This document shows, in pieces, positions 22,128 through 33,239 of a stretch of DNA of 64,000 nucleotides. This DNA is from Trichaptum fuscoviolaceum (taxonomy: Eukaryota; Basidiomycota; Agaricomycetes; Hymenochaetales; Trichaptaceae): NCBI GenBank assembly GCA_910574455.1, contig CAJSYZ010000002.1, forward strand, positions 65,394 through 129,393, in the 5' to 3' direction. The position numbers were made by a program, and so were the translations under genes. The notes beneath the pieces were generated by a model. The model worked only from the letters and a program-made list of their open reading frames with translations. It was not told the origin of the DNA and ran no database searches. Every line of letters starts with the position of its first letter. Positions within the stretch are counted from its first letter, which is position 1.

Positions 22128-25039
22128 GTGACAAGGAATATCATCGACTTCAGTCGTCTTGAACACGTTGTGCATCAGCAAAGTCCTATCCGGCATGTTA
22201 TAACACACCTTATTGATAGACGAACAGCATTCGGTCTAGATACGGAAGTCATGCAGGCTGAAGCGTTGAAGGAGAAGCTCAGACTCTCTCGTGACACTCT
22301 GCGCGTAGAGATGCACAAGAGATCTGTGACACGTGAATTGTATGTTTATGACGAGTTATGGGTAAGTCTTGTTTCATCACACAATGAACGATGCGATTGA
22401 TGGATTATGTAGAATATTGTGATCAATTCCTTGCAATTGGACGCTGAGGAGAACAGACAGAATTACAGAGTGGCTTCGTACTTTCTGCCCATGACGATCA
22501 AGCTTAACTCATGCGACGGCGACGCGGCACGGCTACCTCATAGATCAGTATCTAAATCTCCGATCATGGGCTACTTCTTTATGCTATGTCCTATAATTAC
22601 GATGAGTATAAAGGCGACGCTAGTGAGTTCCTCAAACGGCAAGTCAATCCAGGACGGCCTGTACGCGCAAAAGCCGGCACCTGTCGAAACCAGCCCTGCG
22701 AGGGTAGACGCAAGTACAGGGAACTAGCTATTTCCTTGCCTGTGTTCCTTGTCTTCGAGATATTGCCAGAACATCAGAGAAAAGGCAGGCGAACAGGAAG
22801 AAAAGCGCAATCAGACAGAGGCTCCGAAAACATGGACCTTTGCTCGTACTATCGACGTATTAGGTGAAGACGAAAGAGGTGGACAGACAATTGAGCACTA
22901 CGACATAACAGCACGCACCTACTTAGGAGAATCATTTCACTGCCGACGTTCGGTCCGGTCTGAACCATTGCCTCATGTACGACGATACGGAACGAGAGGG
23001 GGACTTGCGCGTCGAGGCTCAGACAAGATCGGTGGACACGTTCTTGGCTGGGAAAAGACCGCCCAAAGACTCAATAGCAACTGCCCATGTCGTATACCAT
23101 CTTCGCGAAGGATCAGAAGGACAATTGAGAATTGCACGGAAGATTCGAAAGGAACTAAAATTGAAACCAGATGTATCGATTACGCACACATCCGCCATCT
23201 CGTTTCCGCGCGTGTCCTTGGACGGGCCTGATGAGAAGATACTGGAGGATAATCCGTTCTCTCTGTACATGGAGTCCGAGATAACGACTACAGCGAGCGC
23301 TACTAAACCACAACTCAATGAAGTCAGGGCAACTGCGATGAAAGGACTGCAGGCAAGCAAGCAACAGCTGTTCCCAGATATCTATAACGATGGGGCTACG
23401 GATATCGTCTCAATTCATTCCGACCAAAAGATCACGGGCCGAGTCGGAGTTGAAGATGCGAGTCGCAACTTCAAGAAGCTGGCTCAGAGACTATCATTAG
23501 CGTCTTCCGATGTCCAATCTACACAATCGATCAATTTCTTCAGATGCAGATGCGGCTTCGAAGAGGAGATCGCTGACTGGGAGTTGGATCAGCACATAAT
23601 TCTTGTGATTCATTGGGAGGAGATGATTGTGCACGCTGGTCCCATGCAGCGTGCCAGCCTGATGGATGGACTCATTTCATCACTCCAGAGGAAAAGTTTT
23701 ATTGTCCATCGTGCGAAGCGATTGAAGCAGATCCATCGCAATGGTAAGTGACAGCCGTCAATTGATATAACCTTGTGCCTAACATGTATATGAAGGGTTA
23801 TGTCTTCTAAAGAATTAGCATAGCAATCTCGATTGCCTATGAAGGAGAGACTAAGGTAATCAGCCGTAATAATGTACGGAAGAACACATGCTGACGTGTC
23901 CGTAGATCGGGAATAGGTGTCCTCGTTCGCCTGGGAACATTCTGGTACCCTGGGAGGATCATCGATTGCCCAGACGACAATGAAGAATCGTATGAGTTGT
24001 ACACTGTGCAGATGTGGCGGCACTGTGAATACGATAAAGGAGCAAAGACGTCAAAGGCAAGAGCATCGGTAATTGATAGACAAGTGACGGTCAAGATCGA
24101 TCGTATTGTAGACTGCCTATGGGAATCCTGGGTTGCGAGACGAAGTATTAAGGTCAGCCGATTGCAGTGTCTCCACCCAAAGTTTGTGGCTGACTTCCAC
24201 TGATTAGATTGGCAAGTTCAGACACGCTGGGGATGTGCCATCCGTAGATTCTCTTCCGGACTATTTCATGGCATATCCCTTCACTGAAAGGATAAATGAC
24301 TTGCTAATGCCACACAAGACAACACTCTTATCAATGATATCAAACGAGGCTGATCTAGATCGTGATGGAATACCCGTACTTCGGTTTCTGGGTAGTAATT
24401 CGAAAGGAACCGACTCTATAAGCATATCAGGAGACGTATCGCTCGACGATCAAGCTCGTATCGTCAATTGGCTATTTCACGTAGTTCAATCGACATTGGG
24501 GGAAAACAAAAGGAACAAAGCAGTCAGATTTGGCGCGGCACAGAGAAGCCTCCTCCATCCTAGTTTGGCTCGTGGGCACGGCTGTGTTAGCACACGCCAT
24601 AACCATTTTTATATCCGGAGCGCACGATAATTTGCCGTTGGCAGATGCATTCGAACAGCAGATACGGAGGAGGCGAGACTACAAGGTTGTCGACATTGAC
24701 CACGAATGTTTATCACTTCTTGAAACTCGGATGTTCAGAACGGGTGACGAAATCTGGGGCTTGGACGCTGGTGGCCATCAAGACGGGTGGGATCCGTATG
24801 CTGGGATTCGGGACTTGCACAAACGAGACAAACAATCTGCTATGGTAAGGTAGTCAGATACTTAAACTTCAAGTGGATAATATTGACGAATAACGAATTA
24901 GTATACAGGGAGAATCTAACTCTACGAATGAAAGCCTATGCAAGACAATAAGGTAAAGGAAAAGAAGGGCAGAGTGAGTCACGGCCGAGGACGAGGACGA
25001 GGACGAGGACGTGGCGGGAAAAGGGAGAAATCATCTTGA
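22128..25039 (+). pseudogene. C-terminal region of the element protein, with PHD-like finger and RG-rich tail
   Basis: Continues the same protein through several frames. SCWLDTTLEVL (before 22110) and the YNYDEYKGDASEF, TARTYLGESFHF, YHLREGSEGQ series match the middle of the family as I remember it. CRCGFEEEIADWE (23545) followed in a shifted frame by CDSLGG..C..WSHAACQPDGW and FYCPSCEAIEADPSQW makes a PHD-like zinc finger ending at 23750. An intron follows (about 23751-23818). Then LVRLGTFWYPGRIIDC, and WGLDAGGHQDGWDPYAG (24757-24810), a hallmark ending. The final exon encodes GRGRGRGRGRGGKREKSS with stop 25037-25039. At least three frameshifts show it is not functional as read. Confidence 0.55.
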
Positions 25040-26338
25040 ACTTGTTAATGTTATGTTCAGCTGTGATATGTAGCTTGTTAACACGTGGTCTTCATTACGA
25101 CAGTCAATGGCGAAAGTTTCATCTTCTTAATGTTTCTAGTACAATTACTATGAATCGATTAATCATAAGAGGCAGCTTTCTTGCCCTTCCGGCAAGAATT
25201 CAAAACTCTAACGGCAAAAATTCTAGCTGACAAGTAAATGGCGATGGAGACGGCGACGATCGGCTTCTTGAGTCCTTGGTTCCACCCCTTCATTCTGGAG
25301 GGGATAGTACACACGGAAGTCATGAAGAAGAAAGTGAAGAACCGCGATGCAACTCAGACTCATGTCTCGCGATGGATAAGCATTAGTGGTTTGCTTCCAT
25401 GAAGATTGAGATCAGCATCAACTCGTCTTGCCAGTACACCGTTCGTATAGTCCCAGGCCTTGTCATCTTATGGAACGGCCTAGCAGGGCTCCTGGCTCAT
25501 TTTCCTGGGCGTCAAGCCAGTATCCAAGAGGTTTGCGTAAGTACTTCCCCGTCCGGTAGCGTCGAATGCTCCGCAAGCCGAAGGTGATCCTTTGAAAAAC
25601 GACATAGGGTTCACATACGAGCTCAAGACTGTGGACTTGTTGACGAAGACGAAACTTTTTGGGGTGGACTTTGTCTGTCACGGACCAATTTATCACTATC
25701 TCGATCGAAGGAAGTATCAATAAACATTACGGACTTCAAGACGCAAAATCCGCCCCTACCTCTCATTTGCCGACAGTACGAGCTGAAGCTCATCCTTGTA
25801 TTCCTTTGGCAGGCCGAGATCATGCCGTTCAGAACCTTGCGCATTCGGGACTTGTACGAAAATGCAAATAGCCCTTCGTCTTCATCTCTATCTCCATCCT
25901 ACTCCTCACCAGCCACCTCTACAAGCTGGATTCCATTCTTATATTCCTTGGGCAGCCTGAGATCACGCCGTTCAGAACCTTGCGCTTGCGCATCTGCGGC
26001 TTATTAGGGGGAGAACCTCTCCTCGGGGATACAGGTTGCTCTTCATTCCTTTCACTACTTCCTTCCTATTCCTCGTCAGCCACAAGGATCTTATCCTCGG
26101 TCTCCTTGAGCAGACAGTCTGAAGCCATGCCGGTCAGAACCTTGCGCATTCGCGACCCAATTGAATCTAATGATGTTCCTCTTCCAGCCCGAAATTAGGA
26201 GCTTCGTACTATGGTCATGACATCGAGAAGCCCAATGGATTTATGTCCATCGTCTCTAAATATCACGCGACATTGAAGGTAGACACTGCTATTGGTCTAT
26301 GACGCCGCAATATTATACATTTTGTATATCGAACAAAG
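25040..26338. other. Element interior without a recognised gene; contains a triplicated motif
   Basis: The plus-strand frame 25608-25720 (YELKTVDLLTKTKLFGVDF) and a possible exon at 25239-25390 (MAMETATIGFLSPWF) look coding but I cannot assign them. Three copies of a ~55-bp motif, core CGTTCAGAACCTTGCGC (copies near 25825, 25970 and 26130), lie about 145-165 bp apart; on the minus strand they read RKRKVLNG-like peptides. Probably a remnant of another cargo gene. Confidence 0.4.
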
Positions 26339-27145
26339 CTAAATATGAACATCTTATCGCAACAACATCGACAACATCGACGCGCAAGCGAGGAAGAAAA
26401 GGAGGCAGACAATGAAGGACAAGGCCATTAGTATTAATGGCACGTACATCAAAATTTCCCGTATGTCGGAGTAAATTACGCGGAGAGTCTCCATCTGCTC
26501 GTCGGTCCTCCGATCTGTGTCCTGTCCGCGTAATTTCTAAGAACTCTAGGTTAGCCAAGTTATCAGGTACGAGGGTTTTTTTTTTTGCTTACCTGCAACT
26601 GAGACGTACTCAAAGTCAAGAGTGTCTCTGCTTCGGCGAAGAAATGTCCCAGTCGGAACAGACGTACAAACAAACCGAACCTGCCGGTTGTTTGTACGTT
26701 CTCGCAGACGCGTACGACCTCCTTAAGATCTCTAGATGTCGATGTCAGCGTATGTCAAGGTCCGGGGAAACGACACTCACTCGATTAACTCCGTAACACG
26801 TTCTTCATAATCTCCTTCCGGCTTCCGTCGATTGAACTCAGTCAGAGCGGCCTCGGCGCGCGCATGAACATCTGATGAGCGATCGCGCGTACTTCCGGTT
26901 GCCTAAAGGAAAGCGAGGTAAGATTTCATGTCTTAGACGGATAACTGTGTCAGATCGCTCACCATCATCTGGCGGACAAGTCCGCCCGTTCCAAAGGTAG
27001 GCCTCCCGGCATGTGTACCCAAAGAAGACACTGATGGTAGCAGAACGTCCACCAGCCTTAAAAAAACGGCCCCAACTCCTTCCAAGCGCAGCCGTTCACG
27101 TACAGGACGAGCGTTGCGAAACATGCGTGCCCTCATGGTAGACAT
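26339..27145 (-). CDS. Small predicted tail-anchored membrane protein, four exons, inside the 13-kb element
   Basis: Exons 26963-27145, 26781-26902, 26593-26731 and 26339-26536 have lengths 183, 122, 139 and 198 nt, join in frame, and give an intact 213-aa protein. All introns are GT..AG and 49-60 nt. The N-terminus is basic (MRARMFRNARPVRERL) followed by a hydrophobic helix; the middle (LKEVVRVCENVQTTGRF..FFAEAETLL) is amphipathic; the end (YVPLILMALSFIVCLLFFLA) is one strong membrane span close to the C-terminus. The gene at 58890-59673 is its paralog with identical lengths of exons 2 and 3. The middle helix faintly recalls HeLo/MLKL-type helical bundles of fungal cell-death proteins; this is a guess. 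Function unknown. Confidence 0.75.
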
Positions 27146-27967
27146 TGAAGTACAAGGGGCATGGCCCCTTTTTTTACTCTTCGCTTTGTTTTAAAGCCTC
27201 GTGTATTCGTAAGTCATCTAAAACCATATACACTAGAAAGGCTGCGCTAACTGATCTATTAAGCCTCGAGCTCGAGGAAGTCTTCGTCTGCACTATAATT
27301 ATAGGATCCGTCATGGGTGGTTTTACCATTGTTTCGCCTCATACACAATGAGTTCCTCACGAAATTTCACGCTTGAAGTTCGAACGGATACGTAGATTCT
27401 GTGTCTTTCAACGTATTGTAAAGGGCAGCTATGTATGTAGTATCTAAAGCTACACTTTGTAGTTATTCTCCTGTGAGTGCGACAGCGGTTCAATCACAGA
27501 ACCTCGAGGCCGCTTCGTTCCGGCACTTCGGCCGTTGATCCCGCATGTTCCACTTCAACTGTAGGGCAGAAAAAATACTATTGCATGTACAGTAATCAAT
27601 CAAGTAAATTGAAACATAATATTGAATGATAGAAAAAGAAGAAAAAGGTGTAAATATAATGGTGAACTGAACTCATATTGGACTTGTGGACTTGCGAGCT
27701 ACGTTGCTTACGTAGTATGGCATCGCCACCGCAAAATATCGGAGCTTACATCTGAGCTTGAACTTCTCGAAGCTTTCGACTCTAAACATTAACTTCTTAT
27801 ATTTCATAAACTGCTATGTTTTTCATTATATGATACTACGTGCTATATTGATGTCCGCACGTGACAGTTGCCGCGCCAGACTACCGCACTACCCGCCGCA
27901 GACTACCGCTCTGCCGCTCTACAGAGCGGTAGTCTGGCGCGGTAGTGCGGTAGTTCAGCGCGGTAGC
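27146..27967. repeat. Right subterminal region with ACTACCGC-type motifs
   Basis: The last ~100 bp (27872-27967) carry GCGGTAGT/ACTACCGC motifs in both orientations, with a short palindrome around CTCTACAGAGCGGTAG. The preceding part is AT-rich with no supported gene. Confidence 0.6.
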
Positions 27968-28009
27968 GCGGTAGTCCTGAGCGGACATTTCAGGTGCCCG
28001 CTCAAACAG

Positions 28010-28320
28010 AAGCTCTCGGTCAACGAGGTCTCTCAATCTTCAGTCTTACTCTCCTACAAGGACTACTATGGTACATCGGTTCACCTCAAGCAGCAATTTC
28101 TTAACCGCTGCAACGAGTACCGGAGGCGATCCGAACTCACTCAAACTTCCGGGCACTCCTTTCGCATTGGCGAAACCTCTCACCTGCTTAGGCGGTGTTC
28201 CGCCGGACATCATTAAAAACTCCCGCCGCTGGTCCTCCGATTCATTCTAACGCTACTGGCGTAACCTCGACACCGTCATTCCAAGGCACACTTCGCGCCT
28301 CAAACTGCCGTCGGCCGTAG
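28010..28320 (+). pseudogene. Tyrosine recombinase C-terminal fragment (DIRS/Crypton-like)
   Basis: Frames read FLNRCNEYRRRSELTQTSGHSFRIGETSHLL, then after a shift GGVPPDIIKNSRRWSSDSF, then a TAA and RYWRNLDTVIP. This is the H-x-x-R...W/H..Y end of fungal tyrosine recombinases (family form GHSFRIGGTTHLL.AGVPP..V...GRW.S..F..YWR). The R of the HxxR box is present. It begins about 20 bp outside the right end of the 13-kb element and is much too short to be active. Confidence 0.7.
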
Positions 28321-28975
28321 GCCCTGGGGGTGAGCCACGTCCGGGTTCTGGCTGTGGCTTGCTGTCTCTTGGGTTAGCCACCCCTGAGGATGTCTCACCT
28401 ACAGCCGGGCCGTCGAAAGACGGCGGTTGGACCCCACTTAGATCAAACGGGTGGTTAAGATTAATGCATTATATGTTATATACCTTACATTAAGCAGAGA
28501 GTAGATGCGAGACATACGTGTAGCTAAACCTCAAGCCAGACGACTCACTGAGTGAGTACAGCGGGTTGGACTTATACACTACGGTGCTGGAATTCCATCT
28601 TCCGTCAAAATCAGACGGAAATCGAACTAGGCTTATGTACTGCCTTGCGGGCGGAAATCCCAAAGTATTGACTAAACCGCTGGCCCTTGCACCTTATTTG
28701 TCGAATATTACTGTAGACTTTGACGATGGCGTCTGGAGGTTCACTAAAGAGGGTCGTATTCGAGGTCGTGGGACATATGATGATTATAATTGATGACAGA
28801 ACTAGAAGCGGTCGATTCAACCGTTGACTATAATGAACAAGTTAGAAACATGTCACCGGTAATTCTACATTATAGCATGGTATAGGGGGTTGTAAGGTCA
28901 GGATGTGAGAATGTGTGTGAGCGCAAGGTGGGCGGATAAGAGCTCCTTTTTACTGTCATTAATAGACATAGTTAT
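28321..28975. other. Intergenic, no gene seen
   Basis: A GC-rich patch (28320-28430) gives way to AT-rich sequence. The plus-strand frame 28566-28793 ends RIRGRGTYDDYN but has no recognisable relatives. Confidence 0.45.
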
Positions 28976-31900
28976 TTAGGGCTCGCCATCTTCTTCGACT
29001 CTATCTTCTCCCTCTTCTGATTCTACATCATCCCAATAAATTTGGCTCAGTGAAGACCAATTCAAAGCCCGCTTGGTGTTAGGAAAGGCGCTGTTCAGAC
29101 TCTGAATGAATTTAACTATACTTGCATGAATGTGTTGAAATGTTCCTTTTGTCGCATGGTCATGTATCGACTTGGTTATGTCTGTGACTATATCTCGCGC
29201 ATAACCAAAGTCGTAGTCGAAATCGGTTGTCTTTTGCCAAGGTACAATGAGTTTCGATGCCGGTACATCCGGATCTAAATGATCCATGTAATGGACCATA
29301 TATATCAGAGCAGCGAGCTGTTCACTTGTTGGACATCTCGCTGTGATAGTATCTTAGTTAATTATGAACATATCTTATCACTCTAAATAAGACGTACGTG
29401 ATGTTTTATGCCTTTGCAAGCTCATGGAAGAGAGGTGTGCATCTAGAAGCTTGAAGAATAATATAGAACACCGAGGATGTTCAGTATTGGTCACGAAAGT
29501 TCCTGCGTAATGTTCCAACATCATCGCCATCAATGACTTGTCGTAACAAACTGAAGAAATAAAGTGACCACCAATAACAAGGCAGTCATCTAGAGACACG
29601 ACAAAGTGTGGCGTGCCAGGTTGCATGTATCTGTGAGAGTCTGAATAAGCGGAAAGAGAAAGTGAACATCAGGACATGTACGCCTTACAGTCCGTCTCCA
29701 GGCTTCAAGTAAACACATTGGTATGCTATTTGAGAGCTGAGCCATTCATTCTCTGATTTACCGATGTGGTGTTCGATCGCTTCACCTACAAACCAAAGTT
29801 TGTGTCCCAAGAGTGGTTGCACGTAAGTTGCGAAGCCAGCAGCGTCGATGTGGGTTGTGGATATTGCAGCTTCTGTTGTGATTAGAGCCCACAATGAAGG
29901 TACTTCGTCCATAGTGAGCTTTGTGGACCATGTAAATTCTTTGTTATTCCTGAAAATGTATCTCCTTCCGTCATCTAGTTCGCTAGAGAAAAAGCATCAT
30001 TATTTCACTTGTTTCGCTTTAACCCCAGTATTCATGCTGACCTGGTAGGAAGTTTGACCGTTCCGCTGTCTAGTGGTATATCGAGCATCAAATTAACTCG
30101 CTGACATTTGCCTATACCGTCAATGAATTTATCGATTGTAGTGCTCCGCATTCGACGTTCGGGGTTGTTATTAGTATATATTGACTGGTCTACGCGTAGT
30201 GCATTAGATATGATTACATGAGCATGTAACACTCGCACCTTGTACTTCGCGCGCGTCTGTCGTGTCTATTAATTCGGCAATTTGATCTCGATCCCAAGCC
30301 TTGATATTGTACACCTTGTCTTTGTCTGAACCGTACACGGCTATATTCGCAGAGGCAAACAGCTTGCGCTTTTCGATCGATCTCGTTTTTGTCATCCCAT
30401 TCATGTCTGCTGAACTCAAGCAAGAAGGTTCCGAATTTATCGTTGTCTGGCTCTAACGTTTTACTAAGGACGTCGTTTAGGCTGTCGAGCTCCGGTTTCT
30501 GATTATAGACGATCAATACTGATTATATCTACATATTCACAATGCTTACGCACCATCGATGCCCATTTGTTGATAGGGAACTCCGTCCTCCTGTACCAGA
30601 CTATCGCATCTCGACCAGGAGTTTTTTTCGCATTGATTTTCACTAAGCTGCTATCAGTCATTTCGGCTTCTTCGATGTTTATAAACACCGGAATAGAGAA
30701 CTGGTCCTGCTCTTTCTGAATTGTGACGTTTCAATGGTCATTGATAATGTTAAGACGGAGAAGAAACAACTAACGTATCGAACGTTATTTTGCGGATCTT
30801 TTGCCGAATATTTCCTCATAATGGGTTGCTTCTCCGTACCAGTCATGCCTATGCTGCCGTGCGAACCACCATTATGTTCTACTAGGTAGTTCAGGTAAAG
30901 CATCTATTCCACGGTTAGTATTCTTGGTTGCAGACCCATTCCCACGTCTCCTTCTTTTCTTCGGAGGCGCGGATGGAATCGATTGAGGAAGGTTAACGGT
31001 TTGCTGTTCACGAAGGCGTTTACTTGAGCGGGGTTTCGTGATCGGTAAGTTCTCCCTTTCGTGTTCAATGTTCTTCCTTTCGTGATCAATGTTCTGCCTT
31101 TCTTGATCAACGTTCTCCCTTTCTGATCAATGTTCTGCCTTCCTTGATCAATGTTCTCCCTTTCGTGATCAACGTTCTCCCTTTCCTGATCAATGTTCTG
31201 CCTTCCTTGATCAACGTTCTCCCTTTCCTGATCAACGTTCTGAGACAAGCCCTCTTGCTGGTGTGAAGGGAGTGCTTGAGTTTCCGCATCTTCTGCGTCG
31301 ACAGTTTCGGCAGCTTTAGATCTGTACGCCTCCGCCGCTTTGTGCAGAATTTTCTGCACCCACCCTGGCGTCACCTCTCTCTGTGCATCTCCCTGCACCA
31401 GCTCACGCATGAAGGTGCAAGCACTCGATAGCTCATTACTGTGATCGCCGGAAACAGACACCCAGCTATGGGTTTCCGACACATGGGATGGGAAAGAACA
31501 GACAGACGGGGATCTGATTATTGAAGACCATTCTGAAGCGAGTGCTTTCAATTTCGGGTAGAAGTTCGATACCCCATCGGTAACGAGCTCGGTGATGAAT
31601 CGGGCAATTCTAGATTCGACGAAAAGCCTTAATGGATCATTCTTAAGCGAAGGCATTCCCATGAGCTTGAAGTTTTATTCAGCAGCGTGCTATGGTAGGT
31701 TATAGGTGCAATCTTACTGACCTCCACACATTCATAAAGCGCAACGCGATTGGATGAGTTGTATGACGTCTGTGCAGGATAGAGTAAGACTATCGGTGAT
31801 ATAATGGCCGCTAAGTATAACGGTCGTAGAATCTGAAAGTCTGTTTTTCCCTCCAGAGATGGCACACTTCTTCCGAGAAACGCGCTAACACCATAAGGGT

Positions 31901-32812
31901 CAGGATATCGGTATGTCGATTGAGAGAATATACGCACATAAGTCGTTCGCTGACCGTTGTTCCCTCGCGGTATGGCTACCTCATTGTCATAAATAGACCA
32001 GTACAAGATTAGTCAACGGAATATGTACTCACCAATGAACAGCCTAATAGGCCTAACGCCGCCCACATGAGGTTTGAATGAACATATTTCAACTTCATTT
32101 CCGATTCCAGTCCTTCAACGCCCTTTATCATGTCCCCGAGAATCTGACGTTTCCGATCGAGTTCCTCGTCCGGTGTAGGGAGCTCCCGGGCTGTTAGGGC
32201 TGTTGATTCCGTCAGGTTTGTTCCGAGAATCTCCTTCAATGCCTTGGCGTCGGCGTCCCAATTGATCACATCCATCACCAACTTTGGCCATTCCTTCACC
32301 CTTTCCATGTAGTGTATAGCGCCTGAACTCGGATTAGATACACCCACATACGATGGTTGATATAACCGAAAGTCCTCGTTAATATGGCCTTCGTCATCGT
32401 AGCGTACGGGCAAAAGCGCAAGATCCATAACCTTCAACAGAAGGAATCGGTGCGCTAGCTCGTTAGATGCGCGGGGTTTAACCTTCTTTGAAAACGCTAG
32501 TTTGCATGGCTTTTGTTGAAGCTGATTAGCGCTCAGTATGCTTGATCGGATATTATTCTCGAAATCAATCACTCCGTGCATAAGGTTCATCAAGAGTTCG
32601 TCTTTGTTCCGAGGGAAGTCGACTGGGCCTTCGGTTGCGCCTGCTTTATCCAACAGGTGCTGCCATAGTTTGTGTGTAGGTGGGACGTTCCATTGGGAAG
32701 ATAAGACGACTGGTGTTAGGCATAGTGCCATAACGTCTTTACACTTGAATGTTGGGTCATTGATAGTTGGTAGGTTCTCAATGTTATCGAAGGCTGGCAT
32801 TGGGTTCGACAT
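28976..32812 (-). CDS. JmjC-domain (cupin, Fe/2-oxoglutarate type) protein, multi-exon
   Basis: ATG 32812 (MSNPMPAFDNIENL). Exon 1 32033-32812, exon 2 31722-31979 and exon 3 from 31665, with 53- and 56-nt introns. The N-terminal half is helical. Exon 3 has a heptad repeat (N.DQERE) and then, in one frame, a PPKKRRRRGNGS nuclear-signal-like patch. The catalytic part is in the last exons: TTHIDAAGFATYVQPLLGHK (iron ligands His 29850-29852 and Asp 29844-29846) and MQPGTPHFVV (distal His 29606-29608) followed by GGHF. The C-terminus is acidic (stop 28976). JmjC enzymes demethylate or hydroxylate proteins such as histones; this mushroom subgroup is uncharacterised. A frameshift in the repeat and a stop near 30870 suggest damage or assembly error. 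Confidence 0.7.
31040..31245 (-). repeat. 21-bp coding minisatellite in the JmjC gene
   Basis: About nine units of 21 bp (minus strand AACATTGATCAAGGAAGGCAG and variants) encode the heptapeptide N(V/I)D(Q/H)(E/G)R(E/Q). One unit near 31121 lacks a base (CCCTTTCTGATC instead of CCCTTTCCTGATC), moving the reading frame. Because 21 is divisible by three, a second frame (GRTLIRK) also stays open. Confidence 0.85.
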
Positions 32813-33025
32813 TCAAACTTCCGATGGGCTTGAAGGCAGTGGGAGTACTGGGTAATGCGGAGGTTGTGGGCGTGTTGGTCGTTGGGTGGGTTGTGGGCAA
32901 TGTTGAAGAAGCAACACCTACGGCGCAGTCTCTGCGCCGCGGACTTCATATCATGTATTACATAATCGAACGAGCATTAATTTAGAACATGCACATGTGC
33001 GTACGCACATGCACACATTTGCTTC
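32813..33025. promoter_or_regulatory. JmjC gene upstream region with a palindrome, duplicated at 60445-60662
   Basis: This 200-bp region upstream of ATG 32812 recurs in opposite orientation at 60445-60662, before a similar MS-start. Both contain the palindrome TGTGCGTACGCACA (32996-33009), TAATGC, and a GCCGCGG-type patch. Conservation of a non-coding stretch at two loci suggests an element end or promoter moving with the gene. Confidence 0.6.
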
Positions 33026-33239
33026 TTCGCTTGGTTTGTCCAAAAGTACCTGCCGTACAGGGGCCTTAGCTTTTAATATGCATGGCATTAACCTCGTGAC
33101 CAAGCCAGCTGCTTTTCTGAGATGCTTGCAAGCAAGTGAAGCGGAACGCCGACAAAGCAGCCCCCTTAAGTCCCCTGGTCTGGTTACGAGACTAACATAG
33201 TATTCTGTCATGACAGTCCATCCGATTCAATGCCATATC

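Larger units (their letters stand above)
15029..27991. mobile_element. Candidate 13-kb DNA transposon with terminal inverted repeats and ACTACCGC-rich ends
   Basis: A 24-bp sequence starting GAAATGTCCGCTCAGGACTA occurs at 15029-15052 and as its reverse complement at 27968-27991. Just inside each end lie many copies of the octamer ACTACCGC pointing the same way relative to the end: about a dozen at left (to 15395), several at right (27872-27967). Subterminal motif arrays of this kind are typical transposase-binding sites. Inside are two large divergent genes of element type and an intact small gene. I find no target-site duplication in the immediate flanks (GGCTGGTC versus AGGTGCCC), so the ends may be old or slightly misplaced. 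Confidence 0.6.

Noticed and set aside
22749..23231. Separate gene at 22749-23231
   Set aside because: Its best-conserved peptides belong to the shifted frames of the element protein spanning 22128-25039.
15029..27991. Target-site duplication for the 13-kb element
   Set aside because: Compared 8-10 bp on each side in several alignments; no match, so none is claimed.
31107..31289. Second protein encoded by the minisatellite (GRTLIRK repeat)
   Set aside because: This open frame is a by-product of the 21-bp period; no start or continuation supports it.
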